The notes beneath the pieces are model-generated. The model searched no databases. It was not told the origin of the DNA and saw nothing but the letters and a program-made list of their open reading frames with translations. Of a stretch of 64,000 bases of DNA, positions 9,392 through 19,569 are shown piece by piece; position 1 is the stretch's first letter, and each line of letters opens with the position of its first letter. The translations under genes were made by a program, and so were the position numbers. The stretch is taken from contig NC_018337.1 of assembly GCF_000234665.1 (NCBI RefSeq), positions 1,016,222 through 1,080,221 of the forward strand. Reading direction: 5' to 3'. The stretch is from Leishmania mexicana MHOM/GT/2001/U1103. Taxonomy: Eukaryota; Euglenozoa; Kinetoplastea; Trypanosomatida; Trypanosomatidae.

Positions 9392-10352
9392 GCGCGAACA
9401 TGTGTGTGCGTGTGTATGTTACACTCTTTCAACGGCACGTTCTACTTCAACTGATCATCCTTCACCACCCACACCGCGGTGCCACCACGGTCGAGTCACA
9501 GCAGTCAAGAACATGAGGCAAGCAGTGCGGTGAGGTGAGGTGTGGGTAGATTGTTTGCATGGTCGTGCGTGTTCCTGCTCTTGATCCTTTGCCTGCTTCT
9601 GCACCTGTGCGACTAAGAACAATCTCTCTGGCAAGGAGCCCTGAACTGGGGGACACTCACCGGGCTGCTTGAGCTGCAGAGCTTGCGATCATGTGGTCAT
9701 AACCATTGCCCCTCTGCAGGCGAGCTCTCCTAGCGCACCATCCTCTACTGGGTTTGCGCGACGGCGCTACAACTGGTATCTTTTCTCTTCCTCTGGTGCC
9801 CCCCTCTTCTCTCCCCGATGCCATCTCCGTCCTCTGTTATCGCTTGAGCCGCTCTTGACGTGTCGCGTTGCTCGCCCAGCCGTGTTCTCCCGTTATCCAC
9901 GCGTGTTTAGTCGTCGTGCGCGTGTCTTCGGCACTGATCCTTTGCGCCCGCGGCACGTCGTGCGTGCAGGAAACGCAAACGCACGCACAGCGCTCTGCTT
10001 GCCCGTCACACACCCGTGCAGGCTCCTTCGCCATCTTGAAGGACACACCGCACGCAGTCTCTGCGCCACATACCGAGCGCTTCTTTTTTTTTCTGTTGGT
10101 TGTTGGTTTTACCCGCTCGCTGTCTGTGGCTGGTGTGACTGTTGACTACTCTGCATGAGCTAGAGCGGCGTTTGCGAACGCGTGTGTGTTGTGGACACTT
10201 CAACGTCACCGTCACTCAATTCCGGCGTCGCTCTGCGTGATCCACACTCTCAACAGTTCCATCCTCCCTCCCTCAAAACGCTCCTTTCCTCCCTCCGCTT
10301 CGCCTCATCCTAAACTCGGGCGATCGCGCCGTCGTCGCGGTTGAAGAAGGCG
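9392..10352. other. Spacer between diflavin reductase and WD40 gene
   Basis: It shows 3' UTR sequence, several T/C-rich tracts (for example 10081-10115 and 10256-10310) that could serve polyadenylation and trans-splicing, and no credible ORF. Confidence 0.75.
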
Positions 10353-11975
10353 ATGGCTGACAATACCGCTTCCTCGGCCGCGTCGCAGGGGGCTGCGAGC
10401 GCCTCTCAGCACCAGCGCATCCTCTTGCAGAAGCAGCTCACCGAGGCGCGGATGGAAAACACTATCCTGCGGCAACAACTGTACCAAGTGAGCACTCTGC
10501 TCGACATCGCCGTGAGCAAGCTGGGGACTATGGGTGTGTCGCTCGAGACACCCATCGACATCCGCGCACTGCGTACGGAGGCGTTGCAACGGGCACATGC
10601 TGAGACGGCCCAGGCACAATACAACGCAATAGGAGCCTCACCAGAGAGTGGAAAATCCCCTGCGCAGCATCACAAGAAATTCCAGATGCGCCAGCAGCTG
10701 CGCGAGCACACTAGGGCGGTGCAGTGCTGTGCCTTCTCCGACAGCGAGGACCTCATCGCCACTGGCGGCATGGACTGTCGCCTGATCGTGCAGAACTACT
10801 TAAGCGGGGCGAAGCTGTGGGATGCCACGGCGCACGAGGAGGCAGTGAGCGACGTTGCTTGGATGAATCACAACTGCCTGCTCTCCGCGTCGTACGACAA
10901 TACGGTGAAGCTGTGGGATGTGAACGGCGGAACGACGAACAAGGACGTGCTGTACCAGTACACCACCCACGGCTTTGTGCTCTCTGCCATTCCGCTAGGA
11001 CCGTCGCTATTCGCCTGCGCCGACTCGCGACACAAGACGGCCATCGTCGACGTCCGTGTCGGCGGAAAGGGTGTTGTGCAGGAACATGACTACCGCATCA
11101 ACTCACTGAGCTATGACAGGGCCGCCCAGCAGCTGCTGATGGGGCAGAGCAACGGCGTTGTGTCCATTTGGGATATGCGGCGGCCTGATCAGGCTATGTC
11201 CACCGCCAGCAGCAGCATTGGTGGCGTCCTGCCAGGCTCGTCTTCGCCACCGCCGCCGCCGCAGCAGCATCAGCGGTGGGGCTCCATAAACGACATGAAC
11301 GGTGCTACAGAAGGGGACGCCACACCTATGCCGACGATGGAGGACGGCGCTACCGGTGGCAGCAACACTCCCGGATTAAGCAGCGGTCTTGTGGCAAGCG
11401 GCAGCGTCAGCAGCGTTGGCGGCCCACCCCGCTTCACCCGCGCCACGGAGATCGAGAATGAGCCGTCGCGCTCGCCAATCTCCTTTATTGCCCACTTCCA
11501 CAACGACGATGACACGTGTCGGCTTCTGTGTGTCTCGGGTGACAACATGGTGCGGCTTTATCGCGGCAACTTCAGCGCCTTCACCGGCGGCGGTCGAAAG
11601 GACGGCACCGGCCTTTACGTGCTGCGCAACGTCCTCGCAGGCGTGCCGACGCGCGGCAACGTTATGCGGTGCGGTTTCTGGAAGGGAGAGCGTGATAAGA
11701 CGGAGATGTCGGTCTTTTTCGACGATGGCGAGATGGACGGCGTGGCTCGGCCGCCGCGGCGTCTGACAGAGTGCGACTTGCTCGTCACAGGCGGGCCCGA
11801 CAACACCGCGCAGGTGTGTGACGTTACCGATGATGGCGGTGCGGTGGTGCTGGAGCGGCTGGAGGGTCACCGCGACCGTGTGACCGGGGCAACGGTGCGC
11901 CGCTTCCGCAAACCGATCATTGCCACGATGAGCGCAGACTCCACGGTGCACATTTGGATGCCTGTCAAGTCCTGA
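10353..11975 (+). CDS. WD40-repeat protein with N-terminal coiled coil
   Basis: The 540-residue protein starts at the ATG at 10353; the TTG four codons upstream is not a plausible start. Residues about 20-50 form a short coiled coil (QKQLTEARMENTILRQQLYQ). WD40 repeats begin near residue 115, with typical units such as LWDATAHEEAVSDVAWM, SASYDNTVKLWDV, GVVSIWDMRR and SADSTVHIWM. A Ser/Gly/Pro-rich insert of about 90 residues (about 282-372, including a run of seven Pro) interrupts the propeller between two blades. WD40 proteins are scaffolds for complexes, and the coiled coil suggests oligomerisation or a partner. I cannot assign it to a specific complex; no catalytic domain is visible. Confidence 0.85.
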   Translation: MADNTASSAASQGAASASQHQRILLQKQLTEARMENTILRQQLYQVSTLLDIAVSKLGTMGVSLETPIDIRALRTEALQRAHAETAQAQYNAIGASPESGKSPAQHHKKFQMRQQLREHTRAVQCCAFSDSEDLIATGGMDCRLIVQNYLSGAKLWDATAHEEAVSDVAWMNHNCLLSASYDNTVKLWDVNGGTTNKDVLYQYTTHGFVLSAIPLGPSLFACADSRHKTAIVDVRVGGKGVVQEHDYRINSLSYDRAAQQLLMGQSNGVVSIWDMRRPDQAMSTASSSIGGVLPGSSSPPPPPQQHQRWGSINDMNGATEGDATPMPTMEDGATGGSNTPGLSSGLVASGSVSSVGGPPRFTRATEIENEPSRSPISFIAHFHNDDDTCRLLCVSGDNMVRLYRGNFSAFTGGGRKDGTGLYVLRNVLAGVPTRGNVMRCGFWKGERDKTEMSVFFDDGEMDGVARPPRRLTECDLLVTGGPDNTAQVCDVTDDGGAVVLERLEGHRDRVTGATVRRFRKPIIATMSADSTVHIWMPVKS

Positions 11976-13219
11976 TGCGGGGCATGTGACGGGCGTGGGA
12001 AGGATTGCCGTGGGCGGCAGGCCGTCCTTTGGGACGGGCTTGCATTGCATCTCTGCTTGTGTGCCGCCGTTTATGCGCCTCTACGTGTGGGCGTGCTCCT
12101 GCGCGTGTGCGCTTGCGCATGGTGTGCACTTGATTGTTGCTTTTATGGACAGCGGCGCCTTGGTCTATTCGAGGACGCTACTCATGCAGCTCGACTTTGG
12201 GCACCGTATGCCCTGTGCGACTTGCCGCTTCTCTTTTCTTGCTTGTGGCGCTCGTGCCTCAGATGGACAACACACCGACACACACACACACACACAAAAC
12301 GAGAAACACACCGTGATGTCTTTTCTGGAATGCGAGCCTCATCCATTCGTCCCCGGTGGCACCCGCACCTCGTCCCCTTCCACTGTCCCAGCAATGCGGT
12401 CGGCGAAGCGGAAAACAGACATGTACACGCGGTCGGTGCCCGGGGGAGGGGAGGGGAGGGGGCGTGGTCTCTGTCCACAACGTCTGCTGTGTGCTACGTT
12501 GTTTCGCTTCCTCTCTCACAAGCATACGGTTCTTCGTCTCCTTGCGCCACCTTTCTTGTCTCTTGCCAGGTCAAGCTTCAAGTGCCCTGGGGCAGCGGAG
12601 GACCCTCCCAGGCAGACGCGCGAACAAATTCTCCACACACGCACACATCCCTCCTGTATGTATACATATATCTATCTATATATACATACAGATATACAGA
12701 CACGCTCTGACCAGCGGAGACAGGCGCTTTCCTTTTCCGTTTCACGCTTTCCTGTTGCTGCATCTGTGTGGCGTGGCACGCACACGGTTCTCTCTCCCGC
12801 ACGCATCACTCACTGACGCCACCACACCCTTTGACGGTGCACGTTTGCTTGCTTGCTTTCAGTTTCTGTGTCCATCTTCACCTGCCTAGACTTAGATCCG
12901 GTAGCACCGCCACCTTCTGCTGCGCGTGCGCTCCATCCTTATCGTTTCCTTTCGTCTGTTCTGCTCGTTGACCTGCAACCTGGCTGCAATCACCACTTCG
13001 TCAGCCGCCGCCGGACGTTGCCGTGGGTCATCGAGTTAGGGAAAAGGCTGGAAACCGCTGCGTCGTTTTCTTTATGCGTATTGCTATATATGACTGCTAC
13101 GCGGTTGCGTCGCACCACCACTGCATCTCCCGCTAAGACAGTGGTCGTTGAGTGAGGCGACACAGGCACACACACACACACACGCAAAGGCAATCACCAA
13201 CGCTCATACACGCTCACGG
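11976..13219. other. Spacer between WD40 gene and hypothetical gene
   Basis: It contains CA runs (about 12280-12297 and 13169-13182), a TA-rich microsatellite at about 12660-12692, G-rich runs near 12440-12460 and T/C tracts. Open frames here are low in complexity and overlap on both strands, so I call no gene. Confidence 0.75.
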
Positions 13220-14941
13220 ATGACCTCTGCACCACAGGTTCACGACTCTGCAACTGACATCCTTGCGTTTCACGAGAGCCATCATGATTTGATAAAGAGC
13301 ACACTCGCGCCAGACCTGCATGGCAACCTTCCGCGCCACCTTCGCAGCGAGATTCTGCAGACAAACCCGGCACCATTTCGGCTACCAACTACAGGCGCGC
13401 CGCGGTCCTCGCCGTATCGCACGCCGCAGTGGACTGAGCTCAGCGAGTGCATTCGTGAAGTGTCGCCATTTCTCTTCCCAGATGAGGATGTCCATCGCGT
13501 CGCCGGATCCCGAGCAGAGCCGCTTTCTCACTCGCCATCGACGACGACTTCTTTGCCAGGATATGCGGTGGTAAGGCGCCTCGCAGATCTTTCGCAGGCA
13601 TCCGATGTCGACCCGGCAGCCGTCGAAGCCGCTTTGCGAGAGGCTGAGAGGGTGCTGAAGTCTCCCCCGGACGCCGGCAAAAACCGTGAATATGCACACC
13701 GCAGCGGTGCGATGGCTGTCGAACGCTCCACAGACGAGGAGCGCTTACCTCTGAGTCGTGTACGAGCGACATCGTCGGTCGCGTCATCCGCCTCTGCCGG
13801 GCCTCGCGAAGAGGATGTTCAATCACGATGCCCGTGCCACCCCCACGAGCGCCGGCGGCATCAGCGCCACCACTGCAATGGGAGCCGTGCACTTTCACCC
13901 GACCACGTCACCGCAGCCTCCGGATTAGAGGCAGCATCTTGCTTCCACTGCCCCTCATCGTGGGGTTGGCCAGCCCCAGCACCCGTCCTTTCCAGATCGC
14001 CGGCGCCTCCGCGTCCCGCTCCCACTGCGACAAATTCGCCAGGGAACAACCACGGCAGCCCCCATGTATCTTCCAGGACAGCGGGCGTTCTTGACCCCAC
14101 CATGCGTTGGTATGACGTGTACTACGTCTGGATGCTCTACTATCAGCAGGTGTACGCTGCGCAGGTGCTGCAGGAACGGCAGCGGCAGCGCGCGAAGCGA
14201 GGGAGAAGAGAGAAGAGAGAGAGTCACCGCAGCCCTCACGGCAGGCACGCTGCCTCTCGCGCAGCCAGCTCAGGGCCGGAGGCGTCGACAGGAAACCAAG
14301 AAGATGGCACCCACTACGCTCACGTGCCGCGACAGTCTCGCGCCGTGGCACAGGTAGAGCGATGCGGCGTCCCCGAAGGAGGCAGCCGTGATATGGCCGA
14401 GGCTTCCGTGTCAACGAGTGCACAGCCGATTCGCCATCGTCATTTCATTTCTCCACCAAAACCGAGTTTTCACACTTGCGCGTCGCAAACACCACGGGTG
14501 CCGGATGAGAAAAACGCCAAAGGTGCCGACCGGGCGGCGCATCTCCGCGCGGAGATGCGCCGCCTCGAGGAGAAGTACGCGGCATTGTCGTCTTCGCTGG
14601 TCGATGCCGAAGAGGAAGAGGCGCAGCCTCTGACCTGTGCTGATGGTCGCATCAGGCACTCTGCTGCTGCCTCTTCTGCCGCAGGCGCAACCATCGCAAG
14701 AGCGCGGCCAGCGTGGTCACCTGCGCCGGCAGAGCCTCGCACGCAGGGGGGTAAGTCGTTGGGCAGCCGCGACGACGCCGACCCAACCTCGCACCGAGGT
14801 TCTGTGGCTCCAGCGGAAACGTGGCAGGCTCTCTCGGAGCGTCAGCGCAACGGAACCTTTCACCCGATGGCGCGCGTCCGCACAAGTCGTGGTTTCTCAC
14901 CACAGCCTCTCTCACGTCAGCGACCACAGTGGCGACATTGA
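13220..14941 (+). CDS. Hypothetical protein, probably kinetoplastid-specific
   Basis: The 573-residue protein starts at the ATG at 13220; the longer frame begins at a TTG. I do not recognise a family. It has an N-terminal segment that looks folded (residues about 1-110), a long Ser/His/Arg/Pro-rich region, then an aromatic-rich helical segment near residues 295-320 (MRWYDVYYVWMLYYQQVY) leading into a basic stretch with many QRQRAKRGRREKR-like residues. A short coiled coil follows (about 440-465, RAEMRRLEEKYAALSSSLVD), then a disordered tail. The DNA for residues about 438-448 is a 32-nt perfect palindrome. The mix of a Tyr/Trp-rich helix and basic coil suggests a structural or interaction role, but this is a guess. 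Confidence 0.75.
   Translation: MTSAPQVHDSATDILAFHESHHDLIKSTLAPDLHGNLPRHLRSEILQTNPAPFRLPTTGAPRSSPYRTPQWTELSECIREVSPFLFPDEDVHRVAGSRAEPLSHSPSTTTSLPGYAVVRRLADLSQASDVDPAAVEAALREAERVLKSPPDAGKNREYAHRSGAMAVERSTDEERLPLSRVRATSSVASSASAGPREEDVQSRCPCHPHERRRHQRHHCNGSRALSPDHVTAASGLEAASCFHCPSSWGWPAPAPVLSRSPAPPRPAPTATNSPGNNHGSPHVSSRTAGVLDPTMRWYDVYYVWMLYYQQVYAAQVLQERQRQRAKRGRREKRESHRSPHGRHAASRAASSGPEASTGNQEDGTHYAHVPRQSRAVAQVERCGVPEGGSRDMAEASVSTSAQPIRHRHFISPPKPSFHTCASQTPRVPDEKNAKGADRAAHLRAEMRRLEEKYAALSSSLVDAEEEEAQPLTCADGRIRHSAAASSAAGATIARARPAWSPAPAEPRTQGGKSLGSRDDADPTSHRGSVAPAETWQALSERQRNGTFHPMARVRTSRGFSPQPLSRQRPQWRH
14533..14564. repeat. 32-nt perfect palindrome inside a coding region
   Basis: The 16-nt arm GGCGGCGCATCTCCGC is followed with no loop by its exact reverse complement. 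It encodes part of the coiled-coil start (AAHLRAEMRR) of the hypothetical protein at 13220-14941. Confidence 0.95.
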
Positions 14942-15679
14942 CGGCGCGCCGACGACGGCTGCGCTTTGCTTTCTTCCCGCCGGTGTTTCGGCGCAACGGT
15001 GCGACGTTACAGTGAAGCACAGGAGCACATGAGGAAGGAGGCAAACCACGTGAGCCACCGAAGCGCAGCACTCCAGCTCACTGTGCCGTTGTCGCACAGC
15101 CATGCCTGCAACACCGAAGACGAAAGGATCAATAGGATCTGGCGGGGAGATTAGCGCAGGGGGGGGGGAGGCGCAGAGCGACGGTTCCTTTTGTACGTCT
15201 TCCGTACGACTTGCCTTCAAGGGAGACTTGAGGGAGCTGCAGAGGGGGTCAGTAGGGAGACGCCGATACTTCGCAGGTGCCATGTGTCCCGTGCTATACG
15301 CCGACAGCGGCAGAGGAGCCGTGACTTTTGTATGCCTCCCTCCCCCTATGAAATTACTCTGCAGTCGTGCCCACTCCATCCACGCATTTTGTCCCCCTCT
15401 TTCAACTCCATTCTTGATCCTCTCTCTTTCTCGCCGGAGTTACCTACACACCCCAACTGCGCAGTCAACAACCGGAGGTGGATCACTTGACCTTCCGTGC
15501 TTATCCGCGCGTGCCGGCTTTTCTTTTCCGTTATCCCCGAACGACCTCTGTCCTTTTTCCCTTCTGAGATCTTTAAAAAACTTTTCTTCTCCGTTAGTGC
15601 CCCCATTCCCCATCATCGTCCACCCTTGTTTCTCCGAGCGAGCATTCCTTTCCATTCTCTCGTCGTCATCCGCATCACC
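14942..15679. other. Spacer between hypothetical gene and eIF3g
   Basis: It contains a G9 run at about 15161-15169, T/C-rich tracts at 15400-15660 and a candidate acceptor AG at 15596-15597. No credible ORF is visible outside the frame of the downstream gene. Confidence 0.75.
15596..15597 (+). promoter_or_regulatory. Candidate spliced-leader acceptor AG for eIF3g
   Basis: The AG follows CTTTTCTTCTCCGTT and is 82 nt before the eIF3g ATG. A second AG at about 15638 after another pyrimidine tract is an alternative. Confidence 0.45.
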
Positions 15680-16447
15680 ATGTCGAACTGGGCAGATGCC
15701 GCGCAGGACGAGGAGCAGTACCAGGCAGCGTACGACTCTGACGACAACGACAGCTCATCCGAGTACGAGGAGCTGAAGCCGTCATGGGATACTGCCAAGA
15801 CGGAGATCACCTTCGAGGTGGACGCCGATGGCAACCGCTTCGAGGTGATGCGGAAGGTGCGCTCGTACCACGTCGATCGCCCGGTCACGATGGCGGACAT
15901 TCGCGCAAAGCTCGCGCACTTTGGCAAGGGCAAGGGCGACCAGTCGACTCTCGTCTCCGCGGAGCCGCCGCTGGCGCTTGAGATGGGCGCGGTCGACCAG
16001 TTCGAGCGCGAGAGCCGTGCTGAGGTGAAGCGCATGATTCACGAGGCTAGCGGTATCGACGTCGTTGTCAAGGACGAGCACCTGCGCGTTGTGCGCGAGA
16101 TGGAGGAGAAGGCGAAGAAGGATCCAAGGGTAGTGCGCAGCGGCGCCGGCTCCACCTGGGGCGCGATTGCGTCCAAATCTACGGACAACCGCGAACAGTC
16201 AACCACCGGCATCCGTATTCGCAACTTGTCCGACGACATCACGCAGGAGAACCTGTCCCGTATTTTCGAGGGTCGCGGGTGGATCACGAAGAACGTGCGC
16301 ATTCCTCGCGGCGACAACAACCAGACGCGTGGTTTCGCGTTCGTGATCTTCGAGGAGGCGTGGATGGCGGATGCGGCCATCAAGGAAGGCAAGTTCCACT
16401 TCAAAAATGTTGTGCTGGACGTCTCGCGTGCCGAGACCCGCACGTAA
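15680..16447 (+). CDS. EIF3G: Eukaryotic translation initiation factor 3 subunit G
   Basis: The 255-residue protein has the eIF3g arrangement: an acidic N-terminus (MSNWADAAQDEEQ), the conserved N-terminal block (residues about 35-150) and one C-terminal RRM. RNP2 is seen as IRIRNL (about residue 178) and RNP1 as RGFAFVIF (about 217). eIF3g is part of the eIF3 complex on the 40S subunit and takes part in scanning and reinitiation. The CCHC zinc-knuckle found between the two parts in animal eIF3g is not present here; that linker (KKDPRVVRSGAGSTWGAIAS) has no Cys. The start is the ATG at 15680, since the longer frame begins with TTG and is a pyrimidine-tract translation. It is shorter than human eIF3g (320 residues). 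Confidence 0.88.
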   Translation: MSNWADAAQDEEQYQAAYDSDDNDSSSEYEELKPSWDTAKTEITFEVDADGNRFEVMRKVRSYHVDRPVTMADIRAKLAHFGKGKGDQSTLVSAEPPLALEMGAVDQFERESRAEVKRMIHEASGIDVVVKDEHLRVVREMEEKAKKDPRVVRSGAGSTWGAIASKSTDNREQSTTGIRIRNLSDDITQENLSRIFEGRGWITKNVRIPRGDNNQTRGFAFVIFEEAWMADAAIKEGKFHFKNVVLDVSRAETRT

Positions 16448-18216
16448 GGTGCCGAGAACACCTCCCGCCCGTCCGTTTTCCCTCATGCAAGTCGACGTTA
16501 CTCCCTCTTTTTTGGTATTCGTGTGATGTGGTGTATGTGTGCTTGCGTATTAAGGGTTTGCTGCAGTGGGCCCGTGGTGTGTGTGTGTGTGCGCTCCATG
16601 TGTGCGACACCAATCGCAGAAGCCTCTGCTGTGCGTTGTCGACTCGCATGTGGGATCCCCTTGCGTGCGGTGCCAGCCTGCGCCTAAGTGGCGATAAGGG
16701 GGGAGGCGCCTGAAAAGGAGGCAAATGGCGACGGTGGGCGACACCTCCGTGAGGCTTGCGGCTGTCATTGCGGTTGGTTTCTGTCTTTCTCTGTTCTTGT
16801 TGGATTTTGGCCGTTTGCAGGGATACGGACGTGTGTTGTGGGTGCGCCGGGGCGCTCGTGTATTCCCAGACAGGGGCAGCGCACGCGCTCTCGTGTGTTG
16901 GGGTTGCTCGCTTCATTTTGTTATCATTATTAAGTGTATGCCTCCCTCCCTAAGGCGGAGGAAAACAAGCAAGAAAAACGAATCGAAGAGGACAACGCAA
17001 GAGACATGTGGTGTCGACGGGCGCCAACACACCAATGACACGAGAGCCAAGAGGGATTACCACACAGAGACGCCAAGACAGCGAAGACAGCTTGGCTCAG
17101 CGAGTCGTGTGTGTGTGTTGGTAGTGGGGAATTTAGTATGCTACCACCCACTGTTTCGTGCTGCCGCCGTGATTCTGCCAAGCGACGCCGGCAGCGGCAA
17201 GGCTGCGTCGCCTTTCGCTGTCTTGCAGGATGCTGTTCGGACGTGCCATGAACAAACACAGGCTGTGGGCGGCAGGTAGAGAAGACCGGCCCGCGGCGTG
17301 CGTTCCAGTGAACTCTCCCCACCTGTGGGGGACCGCCTTTACCCTCTCGTTCTGGATCTTCACAGGTCGTGGCCGTCGGGCTGTCTCTACCGTGACGCGT
17401 ATCGACTCCATCGCACCTCCCAGCCGCATCCGGCTCCGGCGATCCCCTCTTTCAGTTCCATCATCTTCCTTTTCTCATCCTTGTGTCATTGCCTTTCTTG
17501 CTCCCTCTCCCTCCCTCTCGGCTTGCACAGTCATTTGTTTTGGCTTTGTCCGCTGTGGAGCCTTCAGTGGAGAGCGCAGACAAGCACGCACACGCGAACA
17601 TAAGGGGGGGGGGCGACGGCTTGCTTCGACTGCTTTGGTCTTGCAGGCGCTTGGGTTTGTTAGCTTACCGGAGTCTGTGGGTGTTCGTGTGCTGCACCAC
17701 AGACACATACACAAACACACACATACACACAAAGTGACGCCAGCTTTATATGCTGTGGCGCCTTGATCACGGGGTCTATCACCGGTGCAAGACCACTGCT
17801 TAACGCCACAACCCATCTGTATTTTCTTTGTTTTCGGCCCTGCGCTGATCTTCTCTTGCTGTGGCTATCTGTCTTGCTCACTCTCTGCGTGTGCTCACGT
17901 GTGTGCGTGTGTATCCCCTGTCATCGTGCACACTCTTGACACGTGTCGTGCTGTAGAGGCCACGAGGGGCGCTCTTGACGTTTGTGCGCGAGCGCTTACC
18001 GTTTTCCAGGCTCCGTGTGCTCTTGGTGCGCCGCTCATTCGTGTTCGTCTTTTCTCGTAATAACCGTGCGTCGCCCTTCATATTCCGTTGGGACTCTCTC
18101 GGTCTCGCTTTCGGTCCCAGTAGTGTGTTTCTTTTGTTCTGCTTTGACGTGGCGTGCGACAGGGTGTCGTACAGTGAGCGCATCACCGACAACCGATCGC
18201 ATAAATTCCGCGCGCC
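16448..18216. other. Spacer between eIF3g and PH-like gene
   Basis: It holds GT/CA runs (about 16578-16592 and 17700-17730), a G8 run near 17607 and many T/C tracts, consistent with 3' UTR and splice signals. ORFs on both strands are low-complexity and I call no gene. Confidence 0.75.
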
Positions 18217-19569
18217 ATGCCTTCCAGGCGCGGCCGTCAGTGGCAATCATCGAGCAGGGGCGATGACAACGACCTTAGGCGCGACTCGTCGGCGGGATAC
18301 TCCAGCTGCGCGCACACAAAGCCGCTGCTCTACGGCAACGGAGGTGGATTCCGCAGCAATGACTCCAGGAGGACATTGGACAAGTCGGACCAGTACTACG
18401 ACATGTATGCACTTCAATGGGGCTGTGCATCGGCGAGCGGTGGGACGAGGGCCGATCGAGTGGATGAGGTACGAGGGGGATCCAGGTCTCGAGTTGGCCG
18501 GCGACGAGACGCTAGTCGTGGCAGCGGAATGCGTGGACCGGGCGCTCGAGGACGGAGTGGACGTGGTGGCAACGGGCAGTACGACGCGTCCTCCTTGTGG
18601 TCTACGTCATCCTACACCTACTCGTACTCAGGCAGTGACTCCAATGGCGACTCCTCGAGTGAAGAGGGAGCACGGGGCCGGAATAGTGTCTATGCTGGTT
18701 CGCGTGCACGAAAGCCGGATGAAACCAAATCATCGTGGCCAGCGCCACGCGGAAGTGCCAGATCCCCACTACGCGTCACAGCCGTTGGGCCTCCTCCGCA
18801 GGACGCGCCGCCGGCCGGTGCGATTCGGTGGGTGGACGATGGCCGAATAGGCAGGGAGGTGCATCGCGGTGAGGATGAGGCAAAGACTGGCTCACTGTCG
18901 CGCCAGCACACCGACGCGGATGAGCAGGATGCTGTGGGGATGAAGCCGGCGGCGTCGCACCGACCCCTTTTGTCGGCCAGGATACCTTCACTGCAGCCGA
19001 CAGGCTTGCTGCGGCGTGTCGTCGCGGCCGTTGCGTACTGCCGCGGTGTTCCTCCACCGCCGTCCGTCCCGCCCGAGGTGATTCTCGCTTTTGACGAGTA
19101 CGTGTCGCGTGGGTCGGTGATGCTGAAATTCACTTCCCGCGGTCCGCCTCACCAGCGCTTCTTTGTGATTCGCTTCCTGGACGTTGTGGCGGGCTCGGTA
19201 CGGGTTGGGTGTGAGCGGGCATATGACCAGGGGCCGAACACTCTTCATGCGGTCTTGTCGTGGTACCGCAACGCGTCCAGTCGGCACATGATTCGCTTCT
19301 TGCCGCTTCACGACTTGATCGAGGTGAAAGCGGACGGGACAGATCACCGGTACGTTCGCCGGCGAACGGTGCAGCCCGGCATCTTACGTGGCCCACGTTC
19401 GGGATTCGTGACGAAGTACGTGCGCGCTGAATTCGTTGTGCAGTTTCGCTTCTGCTCACGCCTTTCGCGGGCAGAGGATACACTGGCGCTTATGGCGGAA
19501 AACCGCACCCAGTACTTGGCGTGGCTCGTGGTGGGCTCATTCATCAGCCAGATCGGCGAAATTTACTAG
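18217..19569 (+). CDS. RG-rich protein with C-terminal PH-like domain
   Basis: The 450-residue protein starts at the ATG at 18217. The N-terminal two thirds are low in complexity: Ser/Arg/Gly-rich with several RG and RGG-like pairs (residues about 85-125, GRRRDASRGSGMRGPGARGR) and a Ser/Tyr stretch. Residues about 288-445 resemble the PH-like domain group common in kinetoplastid proteins. Conserved-looking points are FTSRGPPHQRFFVIRF near the start, LSWYRN, LHDLIEVKADG, and a final helix with TLALMAENRTQYLAWLVVG. Such domains mediate protein or lipid contacts at membranes or cytoskeleton. The RG-rich region could be an arginine-methylation or RNA-contact segment. The PH-like call rests on pattern memory only. 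Confidence 0.7.
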   Translation: MPSRRGRQWQSSSRGDDNDLRRDSSAGYSSCAHTKPLLYGNGGGFRSNDSRRTLDKSDQYYDMYALQWGCASASGGTRADRVDEVRGGSRSRVGRRRDASRGSGMRGPGARGRSGRGGNGQYDASSLWSTSSYTYSYSGSDSNGDSSSEEGARGRNSVYAGSRARKPDETKSSWPAPRGSARSPLRVTAVGPPPQDAPPAGAIRWVDDGRIGREVHRGEDEAKTGSLSRQHTDADEQDAVGMKPAASHRPLLSARIPSLQPTGLLRRVVAAVAYCRGVPPPPSVPPEVILAFDEYVSRGSVMLKFTSRGPPHQRFFVIRFLDVVAGSVRVGCERAYDQGPNTLHAVLSWYRNASSRHMIRFLPLHDLIEVKADGTDHRYVRRRTVQPGILRGPRSGFVTKYVRAEFVVQFRFCSRLSRAEDTLALMAENRTQYLAWLVVGSFISQIGEIY

